A DNA stretch of 64,000 nucleotides from Moellerella wisconsensis ATCC 35017 (lineage in GTDB: Bacteria; Pseudomonadota; Gammaproteobacteria; Enterobacterales; Enterobacteriaceae): contig NZ_LGAA01000022.1 in the NCBI RefSeq assembly GCF_001294465.1, forward strand, positions 124,001 through 188,000. Direction: 5' to 3'. The position numbers and the translations under genes were made by a program. Position 1 is the stretch's first letter, and each line of letters begins with the position of its first letter. Positions 1 to 9,544 of the stretch are shown here, in pieces. The notes beneath the pieces are model-generated. The model was given only the letters and a program-made list of their open reading frames with translations. It had not been told where the DNA came from and searched no databases.

Positions 1-33
1 ATGATTATTCGTGACTGGATGGGGAAAGAATAA
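1..33 (+). CDS. fliF: FliF, flagellar MS-ring protein (C-terminal end only)
   Basis: Only the last ten codons are inside the window, reading [10 protein letters not shown] before a TAA stop. The ending resembles the FliF C-terminus, which binds FliG at the cytoplasmic face of the MS ring. The stop codon overlaps the fliG start by one base (TAATG), typical of translational coupling. The assignment rests on this short tail and on its position directly upstream of fliG. Confidence 0.75.
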   Translation: MIIRDWMGKE

Positions 34-1025
34 TGCCAGCAAATGGAATGGAAAAATGCGCAGTGATTTTAATGTCACTGGGTGAAGAGCATGCGGCAGA
101 AATATTTAAGCATTTGAATAACAAAGAAGTGCAAAGATTAAGTATCGCTATGAGTCAATTGCGCCATATATCAACGCAAGAGCTTTCCGATATTCTGATC
201 GAGTTCGAAGATAATACCATGCTCTATACCTCACTTTCTCAGGATAATGACGGTTATCTGCGTAACGTATTGATTAAAGCCCTAGGCGAAGAACGTGCCG
301 ATAATCTGCTTGAAGAGATTTTTGACAGCCAAGAGACCACAACAGGTATTGATACACTGAATTTTGTTGAACCTCAATTAGCTTCTGAGCTGATCCGCGA
401 TGAACATCCACAAATTATCGCCACCATATTAGTTCATCTACGTCGAGAGCAAGCTGCTGATATTCTGGCTTTATTTGATGATAATTTACGCAATGACATC
501 ATGTTACGTATTGCCACCTTTGGTGGTGTTCAACCGCTGGCATTGGCAGAACTGACCGAAGTACTAAATAATCTGCTCGAAGGCCAAAATGTTAAGCGCA
601 GCAAAATGGGCGGTGTACGTACTGCAGCAGAAATTATCAATCTGATGAAAAGTCATCAAGAAGAAAATGTTATTGATGCAGTTAAAACCTATGACGATGA
701 ATTGGCACAAAAAATTATCGATGAAATGTTCCTCTTTGAAAATCTGTTGGGTATCGATAGCCGTTCAATTCAGCGTCTACTCGAAGAAATCGAGAATGAA
801 TCACTCGTCATCGCACTGAAAGGCTGTAAACCTGAATTACGTGATCACTTCCTGAATAATATGTCTCAACGTGCGGCCGAAATTTTACGTGATGACCTAG
901 AATCTCGTGGTCCATTGCGCTTATCACAAGTGGAATCAGAACAAAAAGCGATTCTCATGACTGTTCGCCGCCTGGCCGATAGCGGAGATATCATGATCAG
1001 TAATGGTGACGATAGCTATGTCTAA
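33..1025 (+). CDS. fliG: FliG, flagellar motor switch protein
   Basis: FliG forms the top of the C-ring, joins it to FliF and carries the charged helix that interacts with MotA to generate torque. The 330-residue product matches the usual length. It carries the EHPQ motif at residues 124-127, a Met-Gly-Gly hinge near residue 200 and the C-terminal motor segment ([20 protein letters not shown]). The start overlaps the fliF stop. It is the first complete gene of the rightward fliFGHIJKLMNOPQR string, and fliH begins inside its last codons. Confidence 0.97.
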   Translation: MPANGMEKCAVILMSLGEEHAAEIFKHLNNKEVQRLSIAMSQLRHISTQELSDILIEFEDNTMLYTSLSQDNDGYLRNVLIKALGEERADNLLEEIFDSQETTTGIDTLNFVEPQLASELIRDEHPQIIATILVHLRREQAADILALFDDNLRNDIMLRIATFGGVQPLALAELTEVLNNLLEGQNVKRSKMGGVRTAAEIINLMKSHQEENVIDAVKTYDDELAQKIIDEMFLFENLLGIDSRSIQRLLEEIENESLVIALKGCKPELRDHFLNNMSQRAAEILRDDLESRGPLRLSQVESEQKAILMTVRRLADSGDIMISNGDDSYV

Positions 1026-1722
1026 TCAACGCCAAATTAACTGGCATCGCTGGCAATTAGACGATTTAAACGCGGGGAAGCTATGGGCTTCCCCCCCAGC
1101 GACGGCAGAAACAGCCACTGACGATAGCAACCTAGAAACGCCAGAAATTGATCCTACTTTTTTATTGGAACAACTTAAACAGGCAGCGCGAGAAAGCGGA
1201 ACCCAAGCTGGGTTTGCTGTGGGTAAAGATCAAGGATATCAAGAAGGTTATCAACAAGGGCTAGAAATAGGTCGTCAGCAAGCACGAGATGAGCAGCGCG
1301 TTTGCCAGCAGCAAATCACCGAACAATGGCAAACCAGCTGTGAAAACTTCACACTGGCCCTGCAATCTCTGGATAAACGTATCGCTATCGAACTAACTTA
1401 TACCGTTTTAGATACGGTAAAACAGCTTATCGGTAATGATAATAGTGAATTACATCCACATATTATGCGCCAAATAACCCCAATTCTCAGCGCACAGAAA
1501 CGCCGGATTGAGCACGCTAAATTAGTGGTACATCCTAACCTTATCGCACAGATCCAGTGTCATCTTGGTGAACAATTAGCGACTTTGGGCTGGCGTATTG
1601 AAGCCTGTGAGACCATGCACCCACAGGGCTTCAAAGTCATAACTTCAGAAGGTGAAATTGATGCCAGCCTAGAAACTCGCTGGCAGCAACTGTGCCAACT
1701 GAGTATGCCCGAGGACGCGTAA
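1018..1722 (+). CDS. fliH: FliH, flagellar export ATPase regulator
   Basis: FliH binds the ATPase FliI and docks it at the export gate. The start chosen is the ATG that overlaps the last codons of fliG ([14 protein letters not shown]), because the upstream GTG would add five unlikely residues; this gives 234 residues. The middle has the glycine-rich helical pattern typical of FliH ([21 protein letters not shown]). A run of seven C lies near codon 26, in frame here; slippage there would truncate the protein. The stop overlaps the fliI start by one base. Confidence 0.93.
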   Translation: MSNQRQINWHRWQLDDLNAGKLWASPPATAETATDDSNLETPEIDPTFLLEQLKQAARESGTQAGFAVGKDQGYQEGYQQGLEIGRQQARDEQRVCQQQITEQWQTSCENFTLALQSLDKRIAIELTYTVLDTVKQLIGNDNSELHPHIMRQITPILSAQKRRIEHAKLVVHPNLIAQIQCHLGEQLATLGWRIEACETMHPQGFKVITSEGEIDASLETRWQQLCQLSMPEDA

Positions 1723-3089
1723 TGAATCTTCACTCACAGCGTTGGAAGCAACCTTTTGCTACGTTGCCCGAGCAAATCAATCAATTGCCCGCTTACCGAG
1801 TTTATGGTCAGCTAACACGTGTCACTGGCTTAATATTAGAAGCCACAGGATTACAATTGCCGTTAGGTGCAGTATGTCGTGTTGAACCTAACCAGCCTCA
1901 GGATAGAGATATTGACTGCGAAGTGGTCGGTTTTGATGGCGCTAAACTGCTATTAATGCCGTACCATAAAATGGTCGGTGTTATGCCGGGGGCGCGAATT
2001 TATTGCCATCATCAGTACTCGCAATCACCTTCTTCGGCTCGAGTATTTCCCTTAGGAGAACAATTGCTGGGACGGGTGATTGATGCCCAAGGCCAGCCAC
2101 TAGACGGTAAAGCGCCCCTAAATCAGCAACATGCAGCTGCGCTACATACACCGCCACTCAATCCATTATTACGCCGTCCCGTCACTCAAACGTTGGATGT
2201 TGGCGTACGGGCGATTAATGGCTTATTGACCGTCGGGCGTGGGCAACGTATGGGATTATTTGCCGGTTCTGGCGTCGGAAAAAGCCGCTTATTAGGCATG
2301 ATGGCGCGTTATACCGAAGCCGATATTATTGTGGTGGGATTGATTGGTGAACGTGGACGCGAAGTAAAAGAGTTTATTGACAATATTTTAGGCGACGACG
2401 GATTAAAACGTGCGGTTGTAGTCGCTGCACCTGCGGATGTTTCACCATTATTGCGCTTGCAAGGAGCTGAATATGCGACCCGTATTGCCGAAGACTTTCG
2501 CGATAAAGGATTTAACGTACTGTTAATTATGGATTCCTTAACGCGCTATGCAATGGCACAACGTGAAATAGGATTAGCGATTGGCGAACCTCCTGCCACC
2601 AAAGGCTATCCCCCTTCGGCCTTTGCTCGCCTTCCCGCTTTGGTTGAACGCGCAGGTAATGGAATTGATGGCGGCGGCAGTATTACCGCCTTCTATACGG
2701 TATTAACCGAAGGTGATGATCAGCAAGATCCCATTGCCGATGCTGCGCGAGCCATTCTTGATGGCCATATCGTGTTATCTCGCCATTTAGCCGATTCCGG
2801 TCATTATCCCGCCATTGATATTGAGATTTCGATTAGCCGAGTAATGACTGAGCTGGTAGATAACGATTATTTTAGCCACGTACGGCGGTTTAAACAGCTT
2901 ATTTCACTGTATCAACAAAATATGGATTTAATAAATGTAGGCGCTTATGTCGCTGGCAGTCACGTATTAATTGATACTGCAATCCGCTTATACCCTCATA
3001 TGATGGAGTATTTACAACAACAATTAACCGAACATTGTGATGATACGATGGCAAAACAACAATTATGCGAATTATTAAATTTCACATAA
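1722..3089 (+). CDS. fliI: FliI, flagellum-specific export ATPase
   Basis: FliI is the F1-beta-like ATPase that energises export of rod, hook and filament subunits. The 455-residue product has a Walker A loop AGSGVGKS at residues 181-188 and a Walker B region ending LLIMDSLTR near residue 270. The family stretch [18 protein letters not shown] follows. The start is taken at MNLHSQRW, one base inside the fliH stop (TAATG); a GTG ten codons earlier is possible but less likely. It lies within the fliH-I-J group. Confidence 0.96.
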   Translation: MNLHSQRWKQPFATLPEQINQLPAYRVYGQLTRVTGLILEATGLQLPLGAVCRVEPNQPQDRDIDCEVVGFDGAKLLLMPYHKMVGVMPGARIYCHHQYSQSPSSARVFPLGEQLLGRVIDAQGQPLDGKAPLNQQHAAALHTPPLNPLLRRPVTQTLDVGVRAINGLLTVGRGQRMGLFAGSGVGKSRLLGMMARYTEADIIVVGLIGERGREVKEFIDNILGDDGLKRAVVVAAPADVSPLLRLQGAEYATRIAEDFRDKGFNVLLIMDSLTRYAMAQREIGLAIGEPPATKGYPPSAFARLPALVERAGNGIDGGGSITAFYTVLTEGDDQQDPIADAARAILDGHIVLSRHLADSGHYPAIDIEISISRVMTELVDNDYFSHVRRFKQLISLYQQNMDLINVGAYVAGSHVLIDTAIRLYPHMMEYLQQQLTEHCDDTMAKQQLCELLNFT

Positions 3090-3136
3090 CAGCCAACTGC
3101 TTTTATTACTCATAAAATACAGCAGGAGCGATAGCA

Positions 3137-3577
3137 ATGAAACCTCGTTCGGCTTTTCTCAATTTAAAACAGATTAGCGCTCGAAAAAGCGAACAATTAG
3201 CGTTGCAATTAAAACATCAGAATCAACAAGTTCAGCACTTACAACAACAATTGCAGCAACTGACTGATTATCATGCAGAATATCAACAGCAACTGGGGCA
3301 ACAATTACTCCTCGGGTTGACATCTGCGACGATAAAAAATTATCACGTATTTTTATCGGTGTTAGAGCACTCAATAGCCCATCAACAACAGCAACTGGTA
3401 ATCAGTGAACAACAGCGCAATAAAGCACAACAGCGCTGGCGGGACAGTAAACAAAGAGAGCAAGGATTCGCGACATTAGTTCAGCGACAGCAAATGATAG
3501 AACAGGCTAAGCATCAGCAACGCGATCAAAAATTAATGGATGAATTCGCACAACGTACAACTTATAGGTTAAGCTAA
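3137..3577 (+). CDS. fliJ: FliJ, flagellar export chaperone/ATPase stalk
   Basis: FliJ is a small coiled-coil protein that sits in the FliI hexamer and escorts export chaperones. The 146-residue product is almost entirely helical and rich in Gln, Lys and Arg, with repeated Gln runs as in other FliJ proteins. A clear ribosome site (GGAG) precedes the ATG. Sequence conservation in this family is low, so the call leans on length, coiled-coil character and position between fliI and fliK. Confidence 0.88.
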   Translation: MKPRSAFLNLKQISARKSEQLALQLKHQNQQVQHLQQQLQQLTDYHAEYQQQLGQQLLLGLTSATIKNYHVFLSVLEHSIAHQQQQLVISEQQRNKAQQRWRDSKQREQGFATLVQRQQMIEQAKHQQRDQKLMDEFAQRTTYRLS

Positions 3578-3579
3578 AT

Positions 3580-4992
3580 ATGGAAATTCAATTATCACCT
3601 ACTACGCCGACAGCAAAATATTCTTCAGCCTCCATAGATGCTGAAAATATAGACACTGAAAACAGAGATACTGAAAATAAGGCCCCTAATTTTAGTCAGT
3701 ATTTGTCCTCAGCTCAGCCTGCAAAGACTAATAAATTATCTAAACAATCTGTAGCAGACGATGAAATATCAGATCTCGCTAATACAAATACGTTTGCATT
3801 AGCTGAGACTAAGGCAGAGATTAACCATCAACCGATTAATCCGTTGTCTGCGCCGGATATTGCTGCATTTAATCTGACTCTCAATCAGCAGGATTTCAAA
3901 TTATCAACACAAGAAAATACCAATGAGCCTAATGATCTTGACGCTAAAATACTTGATTCAAACATATTCAGCTCTCTAAATAATCGGACAATCAATAATC
4001 CAAAAACCACAATAGCCTATGGTAATCATGAGATTAAAGGGCTAGCGAGTGATGAAAATAATCTCGATAGCGTGCCGTTAGTCGAGGAGCAGAGCCTTAA
4101 TAATGCCTTCAGTATAGACAAAATATTTAACCGAACGCATGGATTGAATACGCCCCCATCCGTTGCCACTAATAACTTAACCAGCCAGACTAAGCGGGAA
4201 AATATCACCAAAAAAAGCACAATGCTATCGGCTCGTAATGCACAACAAACAGAATTGATCGCCGCTAAAGCCCTGCAATTTGCAACCATTCAATACGCAC
4301 TAACCCACAATAAACACGTCGGTGATAGCCAGAAATTAAATGCCGAGGCTTGGGCCGAAAGCTTACCGGCCACAGCTAATAACGGAGGAAAATTATCTGT
4401 GGCGGACAGTTTTTCAACTCTGGCCTATGGGGGAAATTACACATCATCTTCCACCGCTTTAGCCAGCGCACCTTTAACTGCACATTATCAAACTGAAGAG
4501 TGGCAAACACAATTTCAACAACAGATTTTACGCTTTAATAAAAGCCAACTGAATCACGCTGAACTTATATTACACCCGGCAGATTTAGGGAGTATTCAGG
4601 TTAAAATAAAAATAGAGGCTAATCAGGCAAAATTTGAATTTATTGCTATGCACGATTCGGTAGGTGCAGTAATCAAACAGGCGCTACCTGAATTAAAACA
4701 TGCCCTCTCCCAACAAGGGATTGAATTAACTCAATCTGATATTATTTTAGATAATCAATCGATGAATAATAAACCTTCTCTAAATTCAGAAAATCCGTCG
4801 TTAGCTCAATATACTGCGAATACCCATGAGCCATCAGAAAATTCGTCTTCAGAAAATCCATCAAATAAACAAAAACAAAAGGTTAGCTTGAATAATTCGA
4901 ATATCTCAACAGCCTTATTAACCAATATAATTAGCGATAAATTAAACAATAATAATTTAACGTCTAAAAACAATATCAGTATATTTATTTAG
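3580..4992 (+). CDS. fliK: FliK, flagellar hook-length control protein
   Basis: FliK acts as a secreted ruler and switches export from hook to filament subunits. The 470-residue protein has a long, low-complexity, Asn/Ser-rich N-terminal region. It opens with short Asp-Thr-Glu-Asn repeats near residues 20-30. The conserved C-terminal domain begins around residue 305 and contains AELILHPADLGSIQVKIKIE. It starts two bases after fliJ. The tail beyond residue 400 is again Asn/Ser-rich. Poor conservation in the first 300 residues is normal for this family. Confidence 0.9.
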   Translation: MEIQLSPTTPTAKYSSASIDAENIDTENRDTENKAPNFSQYLSSAQPAKTNKLSKQSVADDEISDLANTNTFALAETKAEINHQPINPLSAPDIAAFNLTLNQQDFKLSTQENTNEPNDLDAKILDSNIFSSLNNRTINNPKTTIAYGNHEIKGLASDENNLDSVPLVEEQSLNNAFSIDKIFNRTHGLNTPPSVATNNLTSQTKRENITKKSTMLSARNAQQTELIAAKALQFATIQYALTHNKHVGDSQKLNAEAWAESLPATANNGGKLSVADSFSTLAYGGNYTSSSTALASAPLTAHYQTEEWQTQFQQQILRFNKSQLNHAELILHPADLGSIQVKIKIEANQAKFEFIAMHDSVGAVIKQALPELKHALSQQGIELTQSDIILDNQSMNNKPSLNSENPSLAQYTANTHEPSENSSSENPSNKQKQKVSLNNSNISTALLTNIISDKLNNNNLTSKNNISIFI

Positions 4993-5126
4993 TGCCGATA
5001 TCGTAAAGGACAATAAACACTCAATGACGATAAATAACCGTATTTTTCAGTCTTTATTTCCGGTTCATTAGCTAAGAATTTAAGGATAATTAATCCGGTT
5101 GTTATTTCATTATATTTGTATTAACT

Positions 5127-5145
5127 GACCTGAAGGATTCAGGTT
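5127..5145 (+). promoter_or_regulatory. Small perfect hairpin upstream of fliL
   Basis: In the 175-base gap between fliK and fliL, ACCTGAA and TTCAGGT form a 7-bp stem around a 3-base loop. It is followed by an A-rich stretch holding the fliL ribosome site, not by a T-run, so it is more likely an mRNA processing or stability element than a terminator. Its function is unknown. Confidence 0.35.
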
Positions 5146-5167
5146 ATCTAAAAAAAGGATTTTACCC

Positions 5168-5653
5168 ATGAGCAATACACAAAATACAACAAAGTCACCG
5201 TTACTGATTATACTTTTCACAATATTCGCCATGACTGGTGTGATGGGAGGTGCAGGATGGTGGATATTACACGCCGAGAAAGAGAATAATAGCCAATCCG
5301 TTCAAATTGAAAATGAATTGGAAGTGATGCCGCCGGCTCCTATTTTTCTGCCACTTTCTCCCTTCACGATTAATTTAATTAGTGATGATAATAAAAATCG
5401 AGTGATTTATATAGAAATAACGTTACGACTGGCGGATGAAACGACACGCCAACATTTAGAGCAATATATGCCTGAAGTACGTAGCCGATTATTATTATTA
5501 ATCTCTCGCCAAAATATTTCCGAATTAGCATCAGATGAAGGAAAGCTATCTTTGATGTCTGATATTAAGGAAGTTCTAAGACCTGGTTTGGTAGTCGGTG
5601 GATCCGAGCATACGATCACCGATGTGTTATTCACTACGTTTATTCTGCGATGA
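5168..5653 (+). CDS. fliL: FliL, flagellar basal body-associated protein
   Basis: FliL is an inner-membrane protein around the stator that supports motor output under load. The 161-residue product has one N-terminal membrane segment (about residues 14-36). Its periplasmic domain contains the family pattern FLPLSPFTINL and a late VLRPGLVVG segment. An AAGGA-like ribosome site precedes the ATG. fliM begins five bases after its stop. Confidence 0.94.
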   Translation: MSNTQNTTKSPLLIILFTIFAMTGVMGGAGWWILHAEKENNSQSVQIENELEVMPPAPIFLPLSPFTINLISDDNKNRVIYIEITLRLADETTRQHLEQYMPEVRSRLLLLISRQNISELASDEGKLSLMSDIKEVLRPGLVVGGSEHTITDVLFTTFILR

Positions 5654-5657
5654 TAAT

Positions 5658-6680
5658 ATGAGCGAAAAGATAGTTTCAGAGGCAGATAAAGATAATCTGT
5701 CTCTGGATGAAATAAAGGCCCCCGTCATGGGGGTTGAAAATATGGGGATTGATAACCATCCTCAGGAGGTACAAAACCTCATACGCCCTTATGATCCGAG
5801 CACCCAAAGACGCGCAATACGCGAACGTCTACAATCGCTAGAGATCATTAACGAGCGCTTTGCCAGACAATTTCGTATTGGGTTATTTAATATTATTCAT
5901 CGAAATTCAGATATTACCGTCGGCGCGATAAAAATAGAATCGTATAACGATTTCTCTGAAAATTTATCTCCGATGACTAATTTAAATTTAGTGCATTTAA
6001 ATCCGCTCAGAGGAACTGCACTATTTACATTTGAAAAAACCTTAGTTTATGTTGCAGTTGATAGCTTATTTGGCGGAGATGGACGTTTCCCTGTTAGTCG
6101 AGGAGAGCGTGAATTAACCCCAACAGAGCAACGTATTATTAATAAAATGATGCGGCTTGCATTGGATGCCTACCGGGATGCATGGAGTTCTATCGCTAAA
6201 ATTTCGCCTGAATATATTCGCTCAGAAAGTCAGGTTAAGTTTACCAATATCACCTCATCACCAAATGATATTGTTATTACTACTCCATTTTTAATTGAAA
6301 TAGGCAATATGGTTGGGGAGTTCTGTATTTGTCTGCCTTTCACCATGATCGAGCCACTGAGGGAGCAATTAATTAATCCTCCCGTAGAAAATAATAAACA
6401 AGAAGAGAATTCTTGGTTTGGCGGATTAGTTAATCAGGTTAAATATTCTGAATTAGAATTAGTGGCTAATTTTATCGATCACCCAATGCGCCTGTCTAAT
6501 ATCTTGCAGCTAAATAAAAACGATGTCATTCCAATTGAGAAACCAAACAGCATTTTTGTCCACGTTGATGGAGTACCGGTACTTAATGGCAAATATGGCA
6601 CGCTAAATGGGCAATATGCTCTACAGATTGAGCATTTAATTAATCCTGTTTTACATCATTTGGAAGAAGAAAGATCATGA
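5658..6680 (+). CDS. fliM: FliM, flagellar motor switch protein
   Basis: FliM forms the C-ring wall and normally receives phospho-CheY at its N-terminal peptide. The start is taken at MSEKIVSEAD just after fliL, giving 340 residues. Conserved features include IRPYDPSTQRRAIRERLQ, the LFGGDGRFP loop and KYGTLNGQYALQIEHLINP at the end. The N-terminal CheY-binding peptide, LSQAEIDALLNG in E. coli, reads LSLDEIKAPVMG here, so the key hydrophobic pair is lost. fliN overlaps its end by four bases. Confidence 0.96.
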   Translation: MSEKIVSEADKDNLSLDEIKAPVMGVENMGIDNHPQEVQNLIRPYDPSTQRRAIRERLQSLEIINERFARQFRIGLFNIIHRNSDITVGAIKIESYNDFSENLSPMTNLNLVHLNPLRGTALFTFEKTLVYVAVDSLFGGDGRFPVSRGERELTPTEQRIINKMMRLALDAYRDAWSSIAKISPEYIRSESQVKFTNITSSPNDIVITTPFLIEIGNMVGEFCICLPFTMIEPLREQLINPPVENNKQEENSWFGGLVNQVKYSELELVANFIDHPMRLSNILQLNKNDVIPIEKPNSIFVHVDGVPVLNGKYGTLNGQYALQIEHLINPVLHHLEEERS

Positions 6681-7108
6681 GCGACGAAATTAAACACATA
6701 AAAGATAGTGAAGTAAATTTAGCAGATTCAACCGCTGAAGAAATGTGGGCGACAACCGTAGCACAACAATCACAACCGCCTAAGCCGGATGATAATGGCC
6801 CGGCTATTTTTGATAAGCTTGATATTAAAAATATTGATGGTTCATTTTCAGATATGAAAATGATCATGGATATTCCGGTCAAAATGACCGTTGAGCTCGG
6901 CAGAACCAAAATGACTATTAAAAAATTACTCAGTTTAACCCAAGGCTCAGTAATCTCCCTTGACGGTATGGCGGGCGAACCGCTAGATATTTTAATCAAT
7001 GGCTATTTAATTGCTCAGGGTGAAGTCGTGGTGGTTGAAGATAATTACGGTATTCGAATTACTGATATTATTACCCCCTCAGAGCGGATGCGTCGTTTAA
7101 GTAAATAA
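6677..7108 (+). CDS. fliN: FliN, flagellar motor switch protein
   Basis: FliN forms the base of the C-ring with FliM and helps dock export cargo through FliH. The 143-residue product has a variable acidic N-terminus and the conserved SpoA-type domain from about residue 55 (MDIPVKMTVELGRTKMTIKK, then a GEPLDILINGYLIAQGEVVV region). It overlaps fliM by ATGA, indicating coupled translation. A terminator-like hairpin lies downstream, before fliO. Confidence 0.96.
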   Translation: MSDEIKHIKDSEVNLADSTAEEMWATTVAQQSQPPKPDDNGPAIFDKLDIKNIDGSFSDMKMIMDIPVKMTVELGRTKMTIKKLLSLTQGSVISLDGMAGEPLDILINGYLIAQGEVVVVEDNYGIRITDIITPSERMRRLSK

Positions 7109-7209
7109 TAATTGTTAGCCGAATAAAGTAGAAATAATAAATAAATTGTTTGGGATATTATATATTTCAAAAATTTAAGCTGCTATTTTTTCTCTTTAAG
7201 CCAGCAATA

Positions 7210-7234
7210 AGGCGGCATTCTGCCGCCTATTTTT
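7210..7234 (+). terminator. Terminator-like hairpin between fliN and fliO
   Basis: AGGCGGCA and TGCCGCCT form a perfect 8-bp GC-rich stem around TTC, followed by ATTTTTATT. This has the form of a Rho-independent terminator inside what is usually one continuous operon. It may set a step down in expression of fliOPQR relative to the upstream genes. Confidence 0.7.
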
Positions 7235-7273
7235 ATTAAAATCCATTTTATAGATACCCATAATGGCTTAATT

Positions 7274-7582
7274 ATGTTTAATGATAGTTTAATAAAAACT
7301 AGTGCTTGTCTTATATTTCTAATTACTCTCGCGATAGTCATTCTATGGGCGATGAAACGTTTTATGCCCGAAAAATTTAGTACATCCAAGAACCAGAATA
7401 TACTAAAAGTTATTAGTCAGCATAATTTAGGCGGCAAAGAGCGCTTAAGCTTAATTGAATTTAATCAACAATATTTATTAATCGGGATAACTCCCCAAGA
7501 AATCACTTTATTAGCGACCCATTCAACAATCGAGACTATCAATAAAGAGGATATATTAATCAATACAGATCAAATAAGTTAA
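7274..7582 (+). CDS. fliO: FliO, flagellar export apparatus assembly protein
   Basis: FliO is a small membrane protein that assists assembly of the FliP-FliR export gate. The 102-residue product has one membrane segment near residues 9-28 (LIFLITLAIVILWAMKRF). A short basic cytoplasmic domain follows, with the family-like pattern VISQHNLGGKERLSLIEF. It is separated from fliN by a 165-base gap with a terminator-like hairpin and from fliP by 100 bases, looser packing than in the upstream genes. Confidence 0.86.
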   Translation: MFNDSLIKTSACLIFLITLAIVILWAMKRFMPEKFSTSKNQNILKVISQHNLGGKERLSLIEFNQQYLLIGITPQEITLLATHSTIETINKEDILINTDQIS

Positions 7583-7682
7583 TAATTTCTTTATTCCTAT
7601 TCTATTTTTAATTTTAAGCATCCGGCTAACCTAGTTTATACCGCTATTTAAACTATGATCAGTCTATAATGAGTAAAAAGCA

Positions 7683-8417
7683 ATGCGCTATATATTCGCC
7701 AGTGTAACACTATTTTTAATCATATCCTCGCCAGCCCAGGCTCATTTACCAACGTTTTATAGCCATGAACTCGCTGATGGTGGTCAATCATGGTCACTAC
7801 CGGTACAAACACTATTAATGATCACCGCTTTAGGCTTTATTCCCGCGGTGATATTAATGATGACCAGTTTTACCCGAATTATCATTGTGCTTGGATTGCT
7901 GCGCAATGCATTAGGTACGCCAACCGCACCACCTAACCAAATTTTATTAGGGCTAGCGCTATTTTTGACTTTTTATATTATGTCACCGGTACTGGATGAT
8001 ATTTATCAACATGCTTATCAGCCTTTTAATCAAGAAAAAATTAGCTTAGAAGAGGCGTTAGATGAAGCTATTAAGCCACTACATCAATTTATGTTAAAGC
8101 AAACTCGACAAACAGATTTAGCATTATTTTCTAATTTAGCTAAATCTCCGGAGTTTAATTCAGAAAGTGATATTCCATTACGTATTTTAATTCCATCATT
8201 TATTACCAGTGAATTAAAGTCTGCATTTCAAATTGGTTTTATTCTATTTATTCCATTTTTAATTATCGATTTAGTCGTCGCTAGCGTATTAATGGCATTA
8301 GGAATGATGATGGTACCCCCTGCAACCGTCTCATTACCATTTAAATTAATGCTATTTGTTATGGTCGATGGCTGGCAACTGGTCATTGGATCCATCAGTC
8401 AAAGCTTCTTTAGTTAG
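7683..8417 (+). CDS. fliP: FliP, flagellar export gate protein
   Basis: FliP pentamers form the core of the flagellar export channel in the MS ring. The 244-residue product starts with a cleavable-type signal peptide (about residues 1-20, ending AQA). The conserved [20 protein letters not shown] segment follows, and the C-terminal membrane pair contains [19 protein letters not shown]. Length and motifs match the family. fliQ follows after ten bases. Confidence 0.97.
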   Translation: MRYIFASVTLFLIISSPAQAHLPTFYSHELADGGQSWSLPVQTLLMITALGFIPAVILMMTSFTRIIIVLGLLRNALGTPTAPPNQILLGLALFLTFYIMSPVLDDIYQHAYQPFNQEKISLEEALDEAIKPLHQFMLKQTRQTDLALFSNLAKSPEFNSESDIPLRILIPSFITSELKSAFQIGFILFIPFLIIDLVVASVLMALGMMMVPPATVSLPFKLMLFVMVDGWQLVIGSISQSFFS

Positions 8418-8427
8418 GAAATCTACC

Positions 8428-8697
8428 ATGACACCAGAGTTTATTGTTGGATTAGGCATTGGCGCAATGAAAGTAGCGCTAATCTTAGGTGGCCCATTAT
8501 TATTAGCAGCATTATTAAGCGGATTAATAATCAGTATATTACAAGCAGCGACACAGATAAATGAGATGACGCTGTCGTTTATTCCTAAAATAATCTGTGT
8601 TTTTGGTATTGCCATCTTGCTTGGACCTTGGATGCTAGATTATGTTTTAGATTATATCCAACAGTTATACAGCCAAATCCCTAATGTTATAAATTAA
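8428..8697 (+). CDS. fliQ: FliQ, flagellar export gate protein
   Basis: FliQ is a two-helix membrane protein that wraps the FliP-FliR channel. The start chosen is MTPEFIVGLG, ten bases after fliP, giving the normal 89 residues; a longer reading frame overlapping fliP is not credible. Two hydrophobic segments (about 15-40 and 50-75) flank a loop with ATQINEMTLSFIPK, which is diagnostic for the family. Confidence 0.96.
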   Translation: MTPEFIVGLGIGAMKVALILGGPLLLAALLSGLIISILQAATQINEMTLSFIPKIICVFGIAILLGPWMLDYVLDYIQQLYSQIPNVIN

Positions 8698-8698
8698 A

Positions 8699-9478
8699 AT
8701 GATAACTTTAAATACGACTGAACTACTTGCGATATTAAATCAATATTTTTATATTGTGGTAAGATTATTAGCTTTTATGACTATTGCCCCACTATTTAGT
8801 GAAAAGGCATTCCCCAAAAAAATAAAGTTATTATTAGCGTTATCAATCTCTATATTAGTATTTCCTAATATTACAACTAATAAAACTGCAATTCTATCAC
8901 TTGAAGGTGTGATGATCATCATTTTACAAATGATCATCGGTTTATTAATTGGTTTTGCCTTACAATTTATGATTGTAACCGTAAAATATATTGGTGAGCT
9001 CATTGGTATGCAAATGGGGCTTTCTTTTGCTATGTTTGTTGACCCCTCTGGCGGACCTAATATGCCAGTAATCTCACGTTTTTTAAACCTGATATTTATT
9101 TTATTGCTATTCTCATTTAATACACATTTATGGTTTTTATATTTATTGGTAGATAGCTTTAATGTTATTCCGATCTCTTCAATCCCATTGAATAAACAAG
9201 GTATCTGGTTAATTATTCAATCTGCGGGCTATATTTTCCTGTATGGATTATTGTTCTCGCTGCCATTTATTTTTACCCTTTTAATGATCAATATTGCTTT
9301 AGGTATCTTAAATCGTATGACGCCACAGCTTTCTGTTTTTGTCATCGGCTTTCCTATCACAATGCTTAGCGGAATTATTATCATCTTCTTTTCTCTGCCG
9401 TTATTCCCAGCTTTTAGCGAACGGATCATCTCATCAAATATGGATTTTATTTTCAAATCTATCGAATATTTAAACTAA
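8699..9478 (+). CDS. fliR: FliR, flagellar export gate protein
   Basis: FliR completes the FliP5-FliQ4-FliR1 export gate. The 259-residue product is a polytopic membrane protein. Recognisable segments are RLLAFMTIAPLFSEKAFPKK near the start, GLSFAMFVDPSGG in the middle and LGILNRMTPQLSVFVIGFP near residue 205. It begins one base after the fliQ stop and is the last gene of the rightward fli string, facing the leftward flgL. Confidence 0.96.
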   Translation: MITLNTTELLAILNQYFYIVVRLLAFMTIAPLFSEKAFPKKIKLLLALSISILVFPNITTNKTAILSLEGVMIIILQMIIGLLIGFALQFMIVTVKYIGELIGMQMGLSFAMFVDPSGGPNMPVISRFLNLIFILLLFSFNTHLWFLYLLVDSFNVIPISSIPLNKQGIWLIIQSAGYIFLYGLLFSLPFIFTLLMINIALGILNRMTPQLSVFVIGFPITMLSGIIIIFFSLPLFPAFSERIISSNMDFIFKSIEYLN

Positions 9479-9501
9479 AAAAGCCCTGTCTTAGACAGGG
9501 C
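9477..9501 (-). terminator. Terminator of the flgB-L operon
   Basis: GCCCTGTC and GACAGGGC form an 8-bp stem with a 3-base loop. Read leftward it is followed by TTTTTT, so it terminates transcription arriving from flgL. It lies immediately after the fliR stop and probably also limits read-through in the other direction, although that side has only a weak T content. Confidence 0.85.
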
Positions 9502-9544
9502 AACGTATCAATTAAAGCACTCTTATTGCTGTATCTCAACCGGC

